A stretch of 64,000 bases of DNA from Saprospiraceae bacterium (GTDB taxonomy: Bacteria > Bacteroidota > Bacteroidia > Chitinophagales > Saprospiraceae), in the NCBI GenBank assembly GCA_020848695.1, contig JADLHT010000017.1, forward strand, positions 103,478 through 167,477, in the 5' to 3' direction. Below are positions 18,340-29,664 of this stretch, in pieces. The notes under the pieces are model-generated. The model was not told the DNA's origin and ran no database searches. It was given only the letters and a program-made list of their open reading frames with translations. The translations under genes were made by a program, and so were the position numbers. The stretch's first letter is position 1; each line of letters opens with the position of its first letter.

Positions 18340-21300
18340 ATGAAAAGAGTTTTTTACTTCTTTTTAACAACTATCTTTTTAGCTCTAGGGAATCATTTAT
18401 CTGCACAATGTACACCTCCTTCAGCCGATAATTGTGATGAGGCTAATGTTTTGTGTTCTCTGGATGAGGTTAATGGATATACCTGTATGAATACAGATTA
18501 TTCCAACCCAACCGGTTGTTCTCCTCTATGTCCAACAGGAGGTGGAGCGCACAATACAAGCTGGTGGGCATTTGTGACCGATGGTGGTAATGTCTGCGTG
18601 ACTATAACTTTTTCCAATTGTACAGTGAATGGAACCGGTGTGCAATTCGGTATATGGGGAGACTGTAATTGTGGTGAATCCATTTTCTGTGATCCAAATT
18701 GTAACGGACCGGGAACAAAGACAGCATGTGGAAATCTAGAGCCCTGTAAGACCTATTACCTTTTCGTTGATGGTTGTACAGGAGATGTTTGTAATTTCAC
18801 AATTAACACTTCGGGAGGAAGCGCTCCAATGTTGCCTCCTTTGGGCAACCTAACAGGTCCAACTACTTTGTGTAAGGGCGCATGTAATGTAAAATATTCG
18901 ATTGATCTATTAGGTGGAGGAGCTTGTGCACCAGCCTGGCAATGGACACTGGATGGAGTGGAAATACCGGATCAATACAATAAAGATATTTTTCTGGACT
19001 TTCCGGATGAAGGTGATTTTACCCTTTGTGTTACTGCCATCATCGGAAACCCTCAGTCCGGTTCTATCTGTGATCAGGAAGGTCCTAAATGTATAACAAT
19101 TAAGGTGAGACAAGAAAAGGATCGAAGAGATGGTCCCAGATATATCTGCTTTGAAAATGCGCCAATAACCTGGCAAGGGAATACAGTCGATGCAACAGGA
19201 GAATATACAGCTCACTTTAAAGATAAAAATTGTTGTGAATATGATTCGGTGGTATCCTTTATAGTATTGCCTGAAGTGGAGCCTCCTACGGTTTATTTTC
19301 TAGGCTGTATAGGCGAAACCTATAAAGATCCCACTACAGGAAAACTATTTTCAAATTGCCAAAATGGTACTGAGATTGAACTAAAAAAAGCAACTAACCC
19401 ACACAAATGTGACAGTTCATACAATCTTGTGGCAGCTTTTATTAATGGTACAGGAAGAATGCGTGAATATTGTCAAGGGGGAATGATCTTATTGGAAGTT
19501 TCTCCAATAGACAGAACTTGCCCCGATGGGGGATATGTTACTGAATCTTATGGATATAAATGGTATTTAAAAACAGATCCTTCTAAAAAATCAATTGGTT
19601 CCGATGAATTTCTAGAGGTGACTCAAAAAGACGAATACTGTGTTGAAATAACATTTTTTGGAAGACTTGAAAATCAAACCAAACAATGTAAGTTTGATAT
19701 TTGTGAACAGTTTAATGAGGATGATTTCAAGTATAAGAAAATTTGCCCTAAAGGAGAACAATTATTGTGTCTGGGTAAAACAGGTAAATATTCTGTTGAC
19801 ACAATATTCCCTGCTGATGCTCGGCATATTTGGACAGTATCAGGAGGAAAATTATTAACCACGAATCCAATTGCATCAAAAGAAATAGAAGTTTTATGGG
19901 ATTTTAATCCTGCTCCTGCAAAACAATATACAGGTATAATATGCTATCATATGGAAAGTTCCTGTCCTCCAACTGAAGAATGTTGCATTGATGTTGTAAT
20001 CAAAGTCGCTCCACAGCCAAGCGCGGGTCCGGATGATAGGATTTGCGGTTTAGACTACAAATTGAGAGGTAAATCAGATGTTGGAAACGGAACATGGACA
20101 CAGGTTCCAGGTGGGCCAACAACAACCATTACGCCACCTAACTCGCCAAATCCGGATGTAAACTCAAATGGATACGGAAGAGCAGTTTTTGTTTATTCTG
20201 AAACAGACTTAGGTTGTACAACAGAAGACACGGTTGTAATTGATTTCAATGAAAGTCCAATTAATGGACCATTAACCTATATATGTGGATCATCGAATAA
20301 GGATTTTGTCGCGACATTCCAGATTATTGGGGGTAAGGCACCGTTCAAAGTAATCAGAGGCAATGGTACTGTTGATTCTCTTGGTATTTATACCTCAAAA
20401 ACCATAAACAATTTAACGGATGAAATAATCGAAGTAGAAGATGTAAATGGATGTCGATTTACATTTACTATTAATTACGAATGTAAATGCACCAATGACA
20501 TTGGAGTGATGGATACCAGATCTAAAGATTTATGCCAGGATCAATGCTTGGATATTTATGCAGATAATTTGTATGACAACAGAAATGAAAAATTAGATCA
20601 AAATCCTAGGGACACATTAATTTTCTTTGTGTATACGGATCCAAATAATTTACAAGGTTCTACACGATTCAATTTAACCAGTACAAGAATTTGTTATGAT
20701 CCAAATAAATATACTTTTGGTCAAACTTTCTATGTTGGAGCAAAAATAGGTCGTGCCAACAATCGAGGAGATATTGATCCTATAAAGGGTTGTGTTCGTA
20801 TTAATGGAGGAACACCAATAACATTCTATGAAATCCCAAGACCTGATGCAGGACCTGATCGATCCGTTTGTGGTTTTTCTGTTGATTTAGAAGGAACTAA
20901 ATCATTAGTTGTTACAAAGGGATCATGGAAAGAAGTTAACAACAGGAATGTAAAATATTTTGATATTACTGATCCTGTAACGAATGTTGAAATATTAGAT
21001 GGATTTGGGGTTTATACATTTGAATACACCGAGGACAACAACAATGGACTTTGTGTAACCACAGATCGTGTTAATATAACCTTCAATCCTAATCCTGAAT
21101 TAGCCAATATTGATAAAATATGCACAAAATTTGGAGCAATCGGACAAACAGATGGTAAGTATGTGGCAACCGTAGATATTACAACAGGTACTGGTCCGTA
21201 TATTTTAGTTATTCCTCCTTCAACTCCAAATGGAAAAATAGTTGGAAATCAATGGGTGTCTGATACGATTGATAGCAATTCTAATTTTATTATTGTGGTA

Positions 21301-24108
21301 AGAGATGCAAATGGTTGTGAATCTCAGCTGTTGGATGATAATCACAATTGTAATTGCGGTGCTGTTGATGCCGGTAAACTTGACTCAAATCTTACAAGAG
21401 TATGTATTGATAAATGTGTAACAATAAAAAATATTATAGGGGAAACTATCGATCCGGAGGATATAGTAATGTTTATACTTCATAAATTTCCAACGGGTTA
21501 TAATAACCCAGCGAATGTGTTGGATACCATATATGATATCAATCAATTGATTTGCTTTGACCCTAAAACAATGGGTACGGGTTCCAATAATCCGGTATTT
21601 GTCACAAGAATTGTAGGCGACGATATTGCACCTCAGGATGGTGTTGTTGATCCTAAAGATCCTTGTAGGAGGGCGTCAAATCCGATGGAAATTGTTTTTG
21701 AACCTTATGCCGCACCGGATGCAGGATTAGATGGCAAAATATGTGGTTTAAATTATACCATGAAAGGGGTATTGACTTTTGGAAATGCTAATTGGAGATT
21801 AATCAGCGGACCTGGAAATTCAACTTTCTCAGATCCTACTGATCCTGTAACTCCAATTTCAGTTAGTACGATTGGAACTTATACCTATGAAATATCCGGT
21901 GATAACTTTGGTTGTATTGGATTGGATACAGTTAGTGTAACTTTTGTTGATGAACCGAAATTTACAGGAGTGAAAAGTATTGTTTGCGATAATGTTGCAG
22001 AAAATTACAAAATTGTAGTTGGGGCAGATTTTGGTGACAGACCAACCTGGGATCTAAAAGGAACGTTTGACAACGGAACAAATTCATTGCCGGGAACCTA
22101 TCTTGTTCCTAATGGTAAAGATTGGGAATCTGGCTGGATTCCGACCGGAAATAATTATGACCTTAGTATTGAAGATGCTAATAAATGTGCAATAGACAAG
22201 ATAAATGGTTCACATGTTTGTCCCTGTATTACTTTGCCGGGTACTGTGGTACTGACTCCTAAAGATTTGTGCCAGACTACTTGTGCTCAAGCCGTTTATA
22301 CGCCTGGTGCTATGGATGCAAATGATGTATTTAGATACATTTTATATGATGGTCTTCCCACTGACCCTAACAATGGAACAAGGTTAAGCTTTAATGACAA
22401 TGGTAGATTTTGTTTTGATCCGGCTAAGATGACGCTAGGAAAAACTTATTACGTTGCGGTCTATGCAGGTAATCTTGATCCCGCTACCGGCAATGTATTG
22501 TTTTCAGACCGTTGCATACAAAGGACAGATGGCGTTCCCGTTACCTGGTATGATGATCCTAAAGCTCTTATCACCGGACCTAATTTACTAACTTGTAAAG
22601 ATTCGGTACTTATTTTAAGTGGTAATACTTCAAGCTCAGCTTCAGGAGATCAACTCACGTATAGCTGGAACAATGGTACCTTAGGTTCAACATCTACAAT
22701 TTCAATTACTACTCCAGGTACCTACAAGCTTGATGTTGTTGATCCAAGAGCAGGTTGTACTAATAGTATAACTTTCGTTGTAACTCAAGATATTACAAAG
22801 CCAATTGTACAGATAGAGCCACCGTTGGAAATTACCTGTGATAGGACAGTAGTAAATTTGGATGGAAATAAATCTGATAAAGGAGCTATTTATTCTCCAA
22901 ACTGGACTCCTGTAGTTAATGGTAGTAATTCTTATTTGGCTTCTACCAGTACGCCCGGAATTTATACATTAACTGTTATCAATACATTTAATGGATGTAA
23001 GGATTCAAAAACAATTACAGTAACAGAAGATAAGGTTCCACCTACAGCAGATATTAAAACAATTGGACAATTAACCTGTACAGTGAATCAAGTAACTCTT
23101 GATGGAACAGGTTCGAGACCTAATTCCGGTAATGGTCTTACCTATACTTGGATTGGTAATCTAATCAACGGGCAAGGTACTGCAAATGCGACAGTTGGTA
23201 AACCTGGAGGAAACTTTGTTCTTGAAGTAAAAGACAATAAAAATGGATGTATTTCGAGAGATACTATTTTGGTAACAGAAATTGGAAATCCACTTGGGGA
23301 TTTAGTTTCAACACCGCAAAATCCAACTTGTCATGGTGATGTGAATGGACAGATTGTGATTAAAGAAGTCAGAGATAAAAATGGTAATATACTTAATGGA
23401 AATTTCACTTTCTCTATTAACGGTGGCCCATTTACAAGCAACACATCTTTTACAAATCTTAGACAAGGTCAATATACGATAATGGTTAAAGATGCCAATG
23501 GATGCTTGTTGACCGATACAGAAGTTCTAGTCGAACCAAGTAAATTGGGGATTGATGTTATTCGTTCTATAGTAGTAGAGCAGGGCACAGAAGTTAATCT
23601 GGACAGTTTGTTAATTGCACTCTTCGGAGGTACGCCTGATGCAAATGGTAATTATAAAGATACTTTATGGTTTAATTTGGATGAAAATAAATCGTGGCCA
23701 AATCGATATATTGCTGACACGACCAGAGAATTTAGAGTTACAGGTATCGATATCCCGGGATGTGAAATTAATGATAGGGTAAGAGTATTGGTTAGAATAG
23801 TTAAGGAAGTTTGGTGGCCAAATGTTATTAATCCTAATTCTGGAACTTCTGAAAATAATTTCTTTAATCTTTATGGAAAACGAGTTCGAGAAGTAAAACT
23901 GTTAAATATTTATGACAGATGGGGAGAATTGGTTTATTCTGATCAACATCTTCCTGATGGAAATAGAGGAGGTAGAAACCGTGGCTGGAATGGAAATTTC
24001 AACGGGGAAAAAGCTCTCCCCGGGGTTTATGTATTCTATGCAGAAGTTCAATACGAAGGATCTGCTTCGGTTGATAAGTTCAAAGGTGAGTTTACCTTGT
24101 TGAGATAA
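18340..24108 (+). CDS. Giant surface protein with gliding motility-associated (CHU_C) C-terminal domain; paralog of 58008-63779
   Basis: Signal peptide from MKRVFYFFLTTIFLALGNHLSAQ; Cys-rich N-terminal domain; repeated AGPD..ICG modules; C-terminal VWWPNVINPNSG...NIYDRWGELVY...GWNGNFNGEKALPGVYVFYAEV. Confidence 0.88.
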   Translation: MKRVFYFFLTTIFLALGNHLSAQCTPPSADNCDEANVLCSLDEVNGYTCMNTDYSNPTGCSPLCPTGGGAHNTSWWAFVTDGGNVCVTITFSNCTVNGTGVQFGIWGDCNCGESIFCDPNCNGPGTKTACGNLEPCKTYYLFVDGCTGDVCNFTINTSGGSAPMLPPLGNLTGPTTLCKGACNVKYSIDLLGGGACAPAWQWTLDGVEIPDQYNKDIFLDFPDEGDFTLCVTAIIGNPQSGSICDQEGPKCITIKVRQEKDRRDGPRYICFENAPITWQGNTVDATGEYTAHFKDKNCCEYDSVVSFIVLPEVEPPTVYFLGCIGETYKDPTTGKLFSNCQNGTEIELKKATNPHKCDSSYNLVAAFINGTGRMREYCQGGMILLEVSPIDRTCPDGGYVTESYGYKWYLKTDPSKKSIGSDEFLEVTQKDEYCVEITFFGRLENQTKQCKFDICEQFNEDDFKYKKICPKGEQLLCLGKTGKYSVDTIFPADARHIWTVSGGKLLTTNPIASKEIEVLWDFNPAPAKQYTGIICYHMESSCPPTEECCIDVVIKVAPQPSAGPDDRICGLDYKLRGKSDVGNGTWTQVPGGPTTTITPPNSPNPDVNSNGYGRAVFVYSETDLGCTTEDTVVIDFNESPINGPLTYICGSSNKDFVATFQIIGGKAPFKVIRGNGTVDSLGIYTSKTINNLTDEIIEVEDVNGCRFTFTINYECKCTNDIGVMDTRSKDLCQDQCLDIYADNLYDNRNEKLDQNPRDTLIFFVYTDPNNLQGSTRFNLTSTRICYDPNKYTFGQTFYVGAKIGRANNRGDIDPIKGCVRINGGTPITFYEIPRPDAGPDRSVCGFSVDLEGTKSLVVTKGSWKEVNNRNVKYFDITDPVTNVEILDGFGVYTFEYTEDNNNGLCVTTDRVNITFNPNPELANIDKICTKFGAIGQTDGKYVATVDITTGTGPYILVIPPSTPNGKIVGNQWVSDTIDSNSNFIIVVRDANGCESQLLDDNHNCNCGAVDAGKLDSNLTRVCIDKCVTIKNIIGETIDPEDIVMFILHKFPTGYNNPANVLDTIYDINQLICFDPKTMGTGSNNPVFVTRIVGDDIAPQDGVVDPKDPCRRASNPMEIVFEPYAAPDAGLDGKICGLNYTMKGVLTFGNANWRLISGPGNSTFSDPTDPVTPISVSTIGTYTYEISGDNFGCIGLDTVSVTFVDEPKFTGVKSIVCDNVAENYKIVVGADFGDRPTWDLKGTFDNGTNSLPGTYLVPNGKDWESGWIPTGNNYDLSIEDANKCAIDKINGSHVCPCITLPGTVVLTPKDLCQTTCAQAVYTPGAMDANDVFRYILYDGLPTDPNNGTRLSFNDNGRFCFDPAKMTLGKTYYVAVYAGNLDPATGNVLFSDRCIQRTDGVPVTWYDDPKALITGPNLLTCKDSVLILSGNTSSSASGDQLTYSWNNGTLGSTSTISITTPGTYKLDVVDPRAGCTNSITFVVTQDITKPIVQIEPPLEITCDRTVVNLDGNKSDKGAIYSPNWTPVVNGSNSYLASTSTPGIYTLTVINTFNGCKDSKTITVTEDKVPPTADIKTIGQLTCTVNQVTLDGTGSRPNSGNGLTYTWIGNLINGQGTANATVGKPGGNFVLEVKDNKNGCISRDTILVTEIGNPLGDLVSTPQNPTCHGDVNGQIVIKEVRDKNGNILNGNFTFSINGGPFTSNTSFTNLRQGQYTIMVKDANGCLLTDTEVLVEPSKLGIDVIRSIVVEQGTEVNLDSLLIALFGGTPDANGNYKDTLWFNLDENKSWPNRYIADTTREFRVTGIDIPGCEINDRVRVLVRIVKEVWWPNVINPNSGTSENNFFNLYGKRVREVKLLNIYDRWGELVYSDQHLPDGNRGGRNRGWNGNFNGEKALPGVYVFYAEVQYEGSASVDKFKGEFTLLR

Positions 24109-24127
24109 AAATTTAAGAATTTTTTAG

Positions 24128-24162
24128 AAAGGAGTTAGCAAAATGTTAGCTCCTTTTTTTTT
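24128..24162 (+). terminator. Intrinsic terminator downstream of the giant CHU_C gene
   Basis: GGAGTTAGC-AAAAT-GTTAGCTCC followed by TTTTTTTTT. Confidence 0.8.
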
Positions 24163-24379
24163 GAATTGATTGATACTCAAATGGATATAGGCTTAAGAGA
24201 AAGTCTGATCATGTAGTATGATTACTCAATTTCAATCCTCAGAACTATTAACTTAGTTATGTATTATAAATAGTATAAATATTTAAAAATCTGTATATCA
24301 ATTGATAATACATAGTTATTAAAAATAATTTACAAACTATTTATTCTCATTTTATTCAACATAATCCCTTAGTATAGCT

Positions 24380-24387
24380 TATCTTTG
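24380..24387 (+). promoter_or_regulatory. Candidate -7 element TATCTTTG upstream of secDF
   Basis: TAnnTTTG match 19 nt before the ATG; no clear -33 TTG. Confidence 0.45.
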
Positions 24388-24406
24388 CGCAGTTTTTTCA
24401 AAAGTT

Positions 24407-27400
24407 ATGACAAAGAGCAATTCAGGTACCGGTAATTTTACAATGGCCAAATGGATATTTATTGCCATTGTATTGGTAAGTATTTTTCAATTTATCTTAT
24501 ATCTTCCGACAAATAAGGTTGAACGCAGTGCAGATGATTATGCGAAGGATGTTTCATCTTCTATTTCTGATGAAGTGAGCAAACAATCTGCATATAAAGA
24601 GGCAAGAACAAAATATCTTGATTCAGTATCTTCGGTTAAGATTTTTAAGATTCCTTTATTAAAAGATTATACATATAATGATTTAAAAAAGCAACAATTA
24701 GGCTTGGGGCTGGATTTGAAAGGAGGCTTAAGTGTGATTCTTCAGGTAAATCTTGAAGACTTTATAACTTCCTTAGCTGGAAATACTCAAGATCCGGCAT
24801 TTTTAGCTGCAAAGCAAGCTGCTGCTGCTGATCAAGTCAATAGTCAAAAAGATTATATTACTTTGTTTTTTGAAGAGTATAAAAAACAAAATACTGGAAG
24901 ATCTTTTGCATCATTGTTTAGCCGATCGACATCATTAAAAGATAAGATTAATACCCAAACAAGCGATGAAGTAGTATTAAGGACAATTAGAGATTTGGCT
25001 AACGAAACTGTAAAAACGACATTTGAAAGAATTAAGGATAGAATTGATAAATTTGGAGTAACTCAACCAAATGTTTCTTTAGATAAGAATAGAGACATGA
25101 TACTTGTTGAATTACCAGGAGTTGATAATCCGGCTCGTGCTCGAAAATATTTACAGGCTAGCGCTAAGTTAGAATTTTGGGATGTTTATCGAGTTAGTGA
25201 TCCAGGTGTGATGGACGCTATACTAAATATTGATAAAAAGTATAAATCCTTACAAACTGGCGACTCATCTGAAGTCGCAGAGAAAAAGTTTAGAACAGTT
25301 CCTCGATATGATTATACAAGAGACAGTTTAGGAGTAGCTACAGATTCTACATTGACCGGAGTTGATACAATTCCAGAATCTCTTGATCCATTAGCAGATC
25401 GGGGTCCAATTTTGTCTTTGCTAACATTAAATGGTTCTTCGGCACAGGGTCTAAGCTTTGCCCCTTCTGTTATTGGTACTGTTGACAAATCCAATAAAGA
25501 AAAGTTACTTAAGTTGCTTGATAGCTCTGCCGTTAAAGGATTGTTGCCAAACGATTTGAAATTTTTAGCTTCTGCCAAGCCTTTTAGAGACTATCAGACA
25601 AAAGAGATTACCAACAATTACGAAATCTATGCGATTCGTAAACGAGCGGGATCTGACAATGCGCCTTTGGATGGAGAAAGGGTAGCCAGAGCTGATGCTA
25701 ATCCTGATAATATAACCGGGGAGGTTGTTGTTTCGCTTGCGATGGATCCAAAGGGAGCTAAAATATGGGGAGACATGACTACACGCGCCGCTCAAGATAA
25801 TAATCGTGAGATCGCAATTGCTTTGGATGACGAAGTAGTTTCAGCACCCAATGTAAGAGAAGCAATTCTTGGAGGAAATTCACAAATTTCAGGAAATTTT
25901 ACAATAGATGAAGCCAAAGACTTAGCCAATATTTTGCAAGTTGGTAAGCTTCCGGCAAAAGCGAAAATAATATCTGAATCATTGGTTGGTCCATCACTGG
26001 GTCAAGAGAATATCAAAAATTCAATGTTTGCTATTGGTGGCGGATTTGTTCTTGTCATGATCTTTATGATCTGGTTTTATACAGGAGCGGGTATTTTTTC
26101 GATTGTAGCCTTATTATTGAATATACTTTTTATCTTAGCAACACTTGCTTCACTAGGTACAGTTCTTACCTTGCCCGGAATTGCTGGATTGGTTTTAACT
26201 ATGGGTATCTCTGTAGATGCAAACGTGATTATCTATGAAAGAATTAAGGAAGAGTTAACGATAGGTAGATCCAAACTTGAAGCTATAAAGAATGGTTTTT
26301 CACATTCAATGCCGGCAATACTTGATGCGAATATTACGAATCTATTAACCTGTTTTGTACTTTTTTACTATGGTTTAGGTGCAATTAAGGGATTTGCAAT
26401 TGTTCTTATTATTGGAATCTTGTTTGCCTTATTCCTTGCTATAATTATAACAAGAGTTTTAATAGAATGGTGGATTGGCAGAGGAAATGATATCAATTTT
26501 TCAAACAGCTTTACAGCAAGAGCTTTTAAAGATATTCATTTTGATTGGGTCGGAACCAGACGATATGCTTATATTTTTTCCCTGATATTGACAATTATTG
26601 GACTCATTTCAGCTTTGACTAGAGGCTTTGAACTTGGGGTTGAATTTAAAGGAGGGTATTCTTATAACGTTTCCTTCGATAAGGATATAGATGTTGAGAA
26701 ATTAAGAGCGTCATTAACGAAAACATTCGAATCAAACCCGATTGTAAAATCGGTTGATACAAAAAATACTTATAATATAACTACTTCATACCTGATAAAC
26801 GATAATACTGAAGGTGCGACGGAAAGAGTGACCGAGAAGCTTTTTGAAGGTATAAAAGATGCTACAGGAGAAGATCTTAACTATGAGAGTTTTAAGAATC
26901 CTAGTACAATTGGTGTTCATATTGCCTCATCTAGTCAGATAGGACCAATCATTGCAGATGACATTAAGAAATCAGCACTTAAATCTTTGTTTTTTGCTTT
27001 ATTGATAATCTCTATTTACATTTATTTCAGATTTCATAAATGGCAATATAGTGCAGGAACTACCATTGCATTATTGCACGATGCTTTGATTGTAATAGGT
27101 ATTTTTTCATTATTTCATGGCATTCTACCGTTCCCAATGGAAATTGATCAGGCATTTATTGCTGCAATTTTAACTATAATTGGTTATTCCATGAATGATA
27201 CCATTATTGTGTATGATAGAATTAAAGAATATCTGGTTTCTGATTCTCAAAAAGACGAAAGGGAGCTCATCAACGATGCAATCAATACGACTTTGTCCAG
27301 AACAATAAATGTTTCATTGGCTACAATTTTAACTATGATTACTTTGTTTATATTTGGTGGGGCAAGCATAAAAGGATTTGCATTTGCAATGATCTGCGGA

Positions 27401-27532
27401 ATCGTTGTTGGTACTTATTCTTCGATTTATGTGGCTACTCCAATCATTGTTGACTTTGCAAAAGGAACTTTAAAGTCACAGGTGAAAGGTTCTACCAAAT
27501 CTAAAGTATCTACAAAAGTCGCAAAGGTATAA
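24407..27532 (+). CDS. secDF: Fused protein translocase subunit SecDF
   Basis: LGLGLDLKGGLSVILQV, GLVLTMGISVDANVIIYERIKEEL, ELGVEFKGGYSY, IGYSMNDTIIVYDRIKE. Confidence 0.95.
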   Translation: MTKSNSGTGNFTMAKWIFIAIVLVSIFQFILYLPTNKVERSADDYAKDVSSSISDEVSKQSAYKEARTKYLDSVSSVKIFKIPLLKDYTYNDLKKQQLGLGLDLKGGLSVILQVNLEDFITSLAGNTQDPAFLAAKQAAAADQVNSQKDYITLFFEEYKKQNTGRSFASLFSRSTSLKDKINTQTSDEVVLRTIRDLANETVKTTFERIKDRIDKFGVTQPNVSLDKNRDMILVELPGVDNPARARKYLQASAKLEFWDVYRVSDPGVMDAILNIDKKYKSLQTGDSSEVAEKKFRTVPRYDYTRDSLGVATDSTLTGVDTIPESLDPLADRGPILSLLTLNGSSAQGLSFAPSVIGTVDKSNKEKLLKLLDSSAVKGLLPNDLKFLASAKPFRDYQTKEITNNYEIYAIRKRAGSDNAPLDGERVARADANPDNITGEVVVSLAMDPKGAKIWGDMTTRAAQDNNREIAIALDDEVVSAPNVREAILGGNSQISGNFTIDEAKDLANILQVGKLPAKAKIISESLVGPSLGQENIKNSMFAIGGGFVLVMIFMIWFYTGAGIFSIVALLLNILFILATLASLGTVLTLPGIAGLVLTMGISVDANVIIYERIKEELTIGRSKLEAIKNGFSHSMPAILDANITNLLTCFVLFYYGLGAIKGFAIVLIIGILFALFLAIIITRVLIEWWIGRGNDINFSNSFTARAFKDIHFDWVGTRRYAYIFSLILTIIGLISALTRGFELGVEFKGGYSYNVSFDKDIDVEKLRASLTKTFESNPIVKSVDTKNTYNITTSYLINDNTEGATERVTEKLFEGIKDATGEDLNYESFKNPSTIGVHIASSSQIGPIIADDIKKSALKSLFFALLIISIYIYFRFHKWQYSAGTTIALLHDALIVIGIFSLFHGILPFPMEIDQAFIAAILTIIGYSMNDTIIVYDRIKEYLVSDSQKDERELINDAINTTLSRTINVSLATILTMITLFIFGGASIKGFAFAMICGIVVGTYSSIYVATPIIVDFAKGTLKSQVKGSTKSKVSTKVAKV

Positions 27533-27555
27533 TTTTAATTATAAAAAATATTTCT

Positions 27556-27588
27556 AATGAAGCCTGGCGATTTTCGTTAGGCTTCATT
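27556..27588 (+). terminator. Intrinsic terminator downstream of secDF
   Basis: AATGAAGCCT...AGGCTTCATT 10-bp stem followed by GTTTT. Confidence 0.7.
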
Positions 27589-27665
27589 GTTTTATATTTG
27601 TTTGAAGTTTTAAACTATATTGTATTTATAATTGATGTTATTTCTGCAAATTGTTTGAATAAATA

Positions 27666-29579
27666 GTGAGATACCTTTTCTTTTTTATGTTGCTTACTTC
27701 ATGCATTTATAAGGGCATTAGGAACCCCTATACCGCCTATGAGTTAAAACGATATTCATTAGCTGCTAATCTTTTTATCAATGAATACAATTCAAGTAAC
27801 ACGGTTTCTAAAAAGGCAGAAATTGCTTATTTTATTGCTGATTGCTATGATTATATGGGTAAATATGATTTGAGTAAGCAGTGGTTTAAAAAATCATACG
27901 ATCTGGAGAAGTCGAATAAAACACTTCTAGCTTATGCATATGCGTTAAAAAAGAATGAACAATATCAAGATGCAATGGATGCTTTTGCCGAATTGAATAA
28001 TGAAATTCAAGGAATGCCGGTGTTTCGGAAAGAAGCAAATCTATGCAAACTTGCCAAAGAAATTAAAAAGAATAAAAATCCTAATTTTGAATATTTAATA
28101 GAGCGATTATCTGCATCTACAGAAGCAAATGAATATTCGCCAGTTTATGGAATTCAAGATCTATTGTATTTTAGTTCTGATCGTATAGGCTCTCAAGGTG
28201 TTAAGAAGTATGATTGGTCAGGTTATTTTTATTCAGATATCTATCAGATTAATTCAAATGGAGCAATTTTTAATCTTAGCAATATCAATACTAAAGACAA
28301 TGAAGGATCCTGCTGTTTTAATTCAAAGTTCAATGAAATTTATTTTACCCGATGTTCAAATTTAAATGTTGGATCCTATTATTGCCAGATTTATTCAAAG
28401 TTTTTAAATTTCAGCAATAATGAAGCTGAGCTATTAGATCTTGGTGGGGGGATTAGTAATACGATACATCCTGCGTTGCATTATTCTGATTCAATATTAA
28501 TTTATTCCTCGGATAGGGAAAATGGTAAAGGAAAGTATGATCTCTACATAAGTTATAAAAGAGATGATCGATGGACAGTCGGCCAAAATTTATCTGAAAA
28601 TATTAATACTGAAGGAAACGAGAAGTTTCCTGTTTGGTATAAAGACACTCTTTATTTTTCATCAGATTACTTACCTGGTTTTGGTGGATTAGATTTGTTT
28701 AAAACATGGAGATTAAGTAAGGATGTTTGGTCTGCCCCTCAAAGATTGGATTACCCAATTAATAGTGGAGCAGATGATTTTTCATATTGTATTAATCCGA
28801 ATTTTATTAGATCTGACAGTATTGTAGAAAAAGCAGTTTTTTCAAGTAATCGAAATCAAAAGTATGGTGATGATCTTTTTAGTGTAATAAAAATTCAATT
28901 ACAACCGAAAATAGAGGCAAGAGACTACACTGCATCCTATCAGCTTGTGTTGCGATACTTTAAGATCAAGCCATATGATGGATCAATATCTGATAAAGAA
29001 ATACTGGATTCAGTGACTATCGAAATGAATTCAGATTTAATAACTACAGGACATTCCAATTCTGCTATTATTTATTCAGGACCGAATCAGCATATTAAAT
29101 TACGATCTGGAAGAAGGGGGTATCTGAATCATGATATAGAAGTAAAATTCGACTCAGTTTTTAATTTAGCTTCTGATACTATAATAAAAAAAGAACTCGA
29201 TATAGGCTTGGTGCCTGTTCAATTTAATAAAGAGTACCTCTTAAAGAATGTTTATTACGATCTAGATAAATTCGATATAAGAGAAGATGCAAAGCCTGCA
29301 TTAGATGAACTTTATCAGTTGATGATTACCAATCCAGCAATCAGAGTTCTAATTTCTTCACATACTGATTGTAGAGCTGATTTTGAATATAATTTGAATT
29401 TGAGTAAATTGAGAGCAAAATCTGCCGGGGAATATCTCATTAGTAAAGGAATTCTGCCTGAAAGGATTGAATATAAAGGATTTGGGGAATCAGCTCCGGT
29501 GTTGCGATGCAAGTGTGAAGAATGTTCTGACCAACAACATCAAATAAATAGGCGTTCAGGATTTCAAATTATAAAGTAA
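27666..29579 (+). CDS. PorE-like T9SS-associated lipoprotein: TPR, PD40 propeller and OmpA-like domain (GTG start)
   Basis: Lipobox-like LLTSC; TPR-like N-terminus; ...LLYFSSDRIGSQGVKKYDW...; OmpA-like NVYYDLDKFDIREDAKPALDEL...SSHTDCRADFEYNLNLSKLRAKSAGEYLISKGI with LRCKCEECSDQQHQINRRSGFQI. Confidence 0.8.
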   Translation: MRYLFFFMLLTSCIYKGIRNPYTAYELKRYSLAANLFINEYNSSNTVSKKAEIAYFIADCYDYMGKYDLSKQWFKKSYDLEKSNKTLLAYAYALKKNEQYQDAMDAFAELNNEIQGMPVFRKEANLCKLAKEIKKNKNPNFEYLIERLSASTEANEYSPVYGIQDLLYFSSDRIGSQGVKKYDWSGYFYSDIYQINSNGAIFNLSNINTKDNEGSCCFNSKFNEIYFTRCSNLNVGSYYCQIYSKFLNFSNNEAELLDLGGGISNTIHPALHYSDSILIYSSDRENGKGKYDLYISYKRDDRWTVGQNLSENINTEGNEKFPVWYKDTLYFSSDYLPGFGGLDLFKTWRLSKDVWSAPQRLDYPINSGADDFSYCINPNFIRSDSIVEKAVFSSNRNQKYGDDLFSVIKIQLQPKIEARDYTASYQLVLRYFKIKPYDGSISDKEILDSVTIEMNSDLITTGHSNSAIIYSGPNQHIKLRSGRRGYLNHDIEVKFDSVFNLASDTIIKKELDIGLVPVQFNKEYLLKNVYYDLDKFDIREDAKPALDELYQLMITNPAIRVLISSHTDCRADFEYNLNLSKLRAKSAGEYLISKGILPERIEYKGFGESAPVLRCKCEECSDQQHQINRRSGFQIIK

Positions 29580-29664
29580 AATGAGCTTTAAAATTATTTT
29601 AACAGATCGTAAAGTAACCATTGCAAACTTCTAGAATCTAACAATTAATATTAATTCTGGTAAA

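Noticed and set aside
18910-19215. 101-aa minus-strand ORF inside the giant CHU_C gene
   Set aside because: Antisense shadow ORF within a clear coding region; no domain or promoter support.
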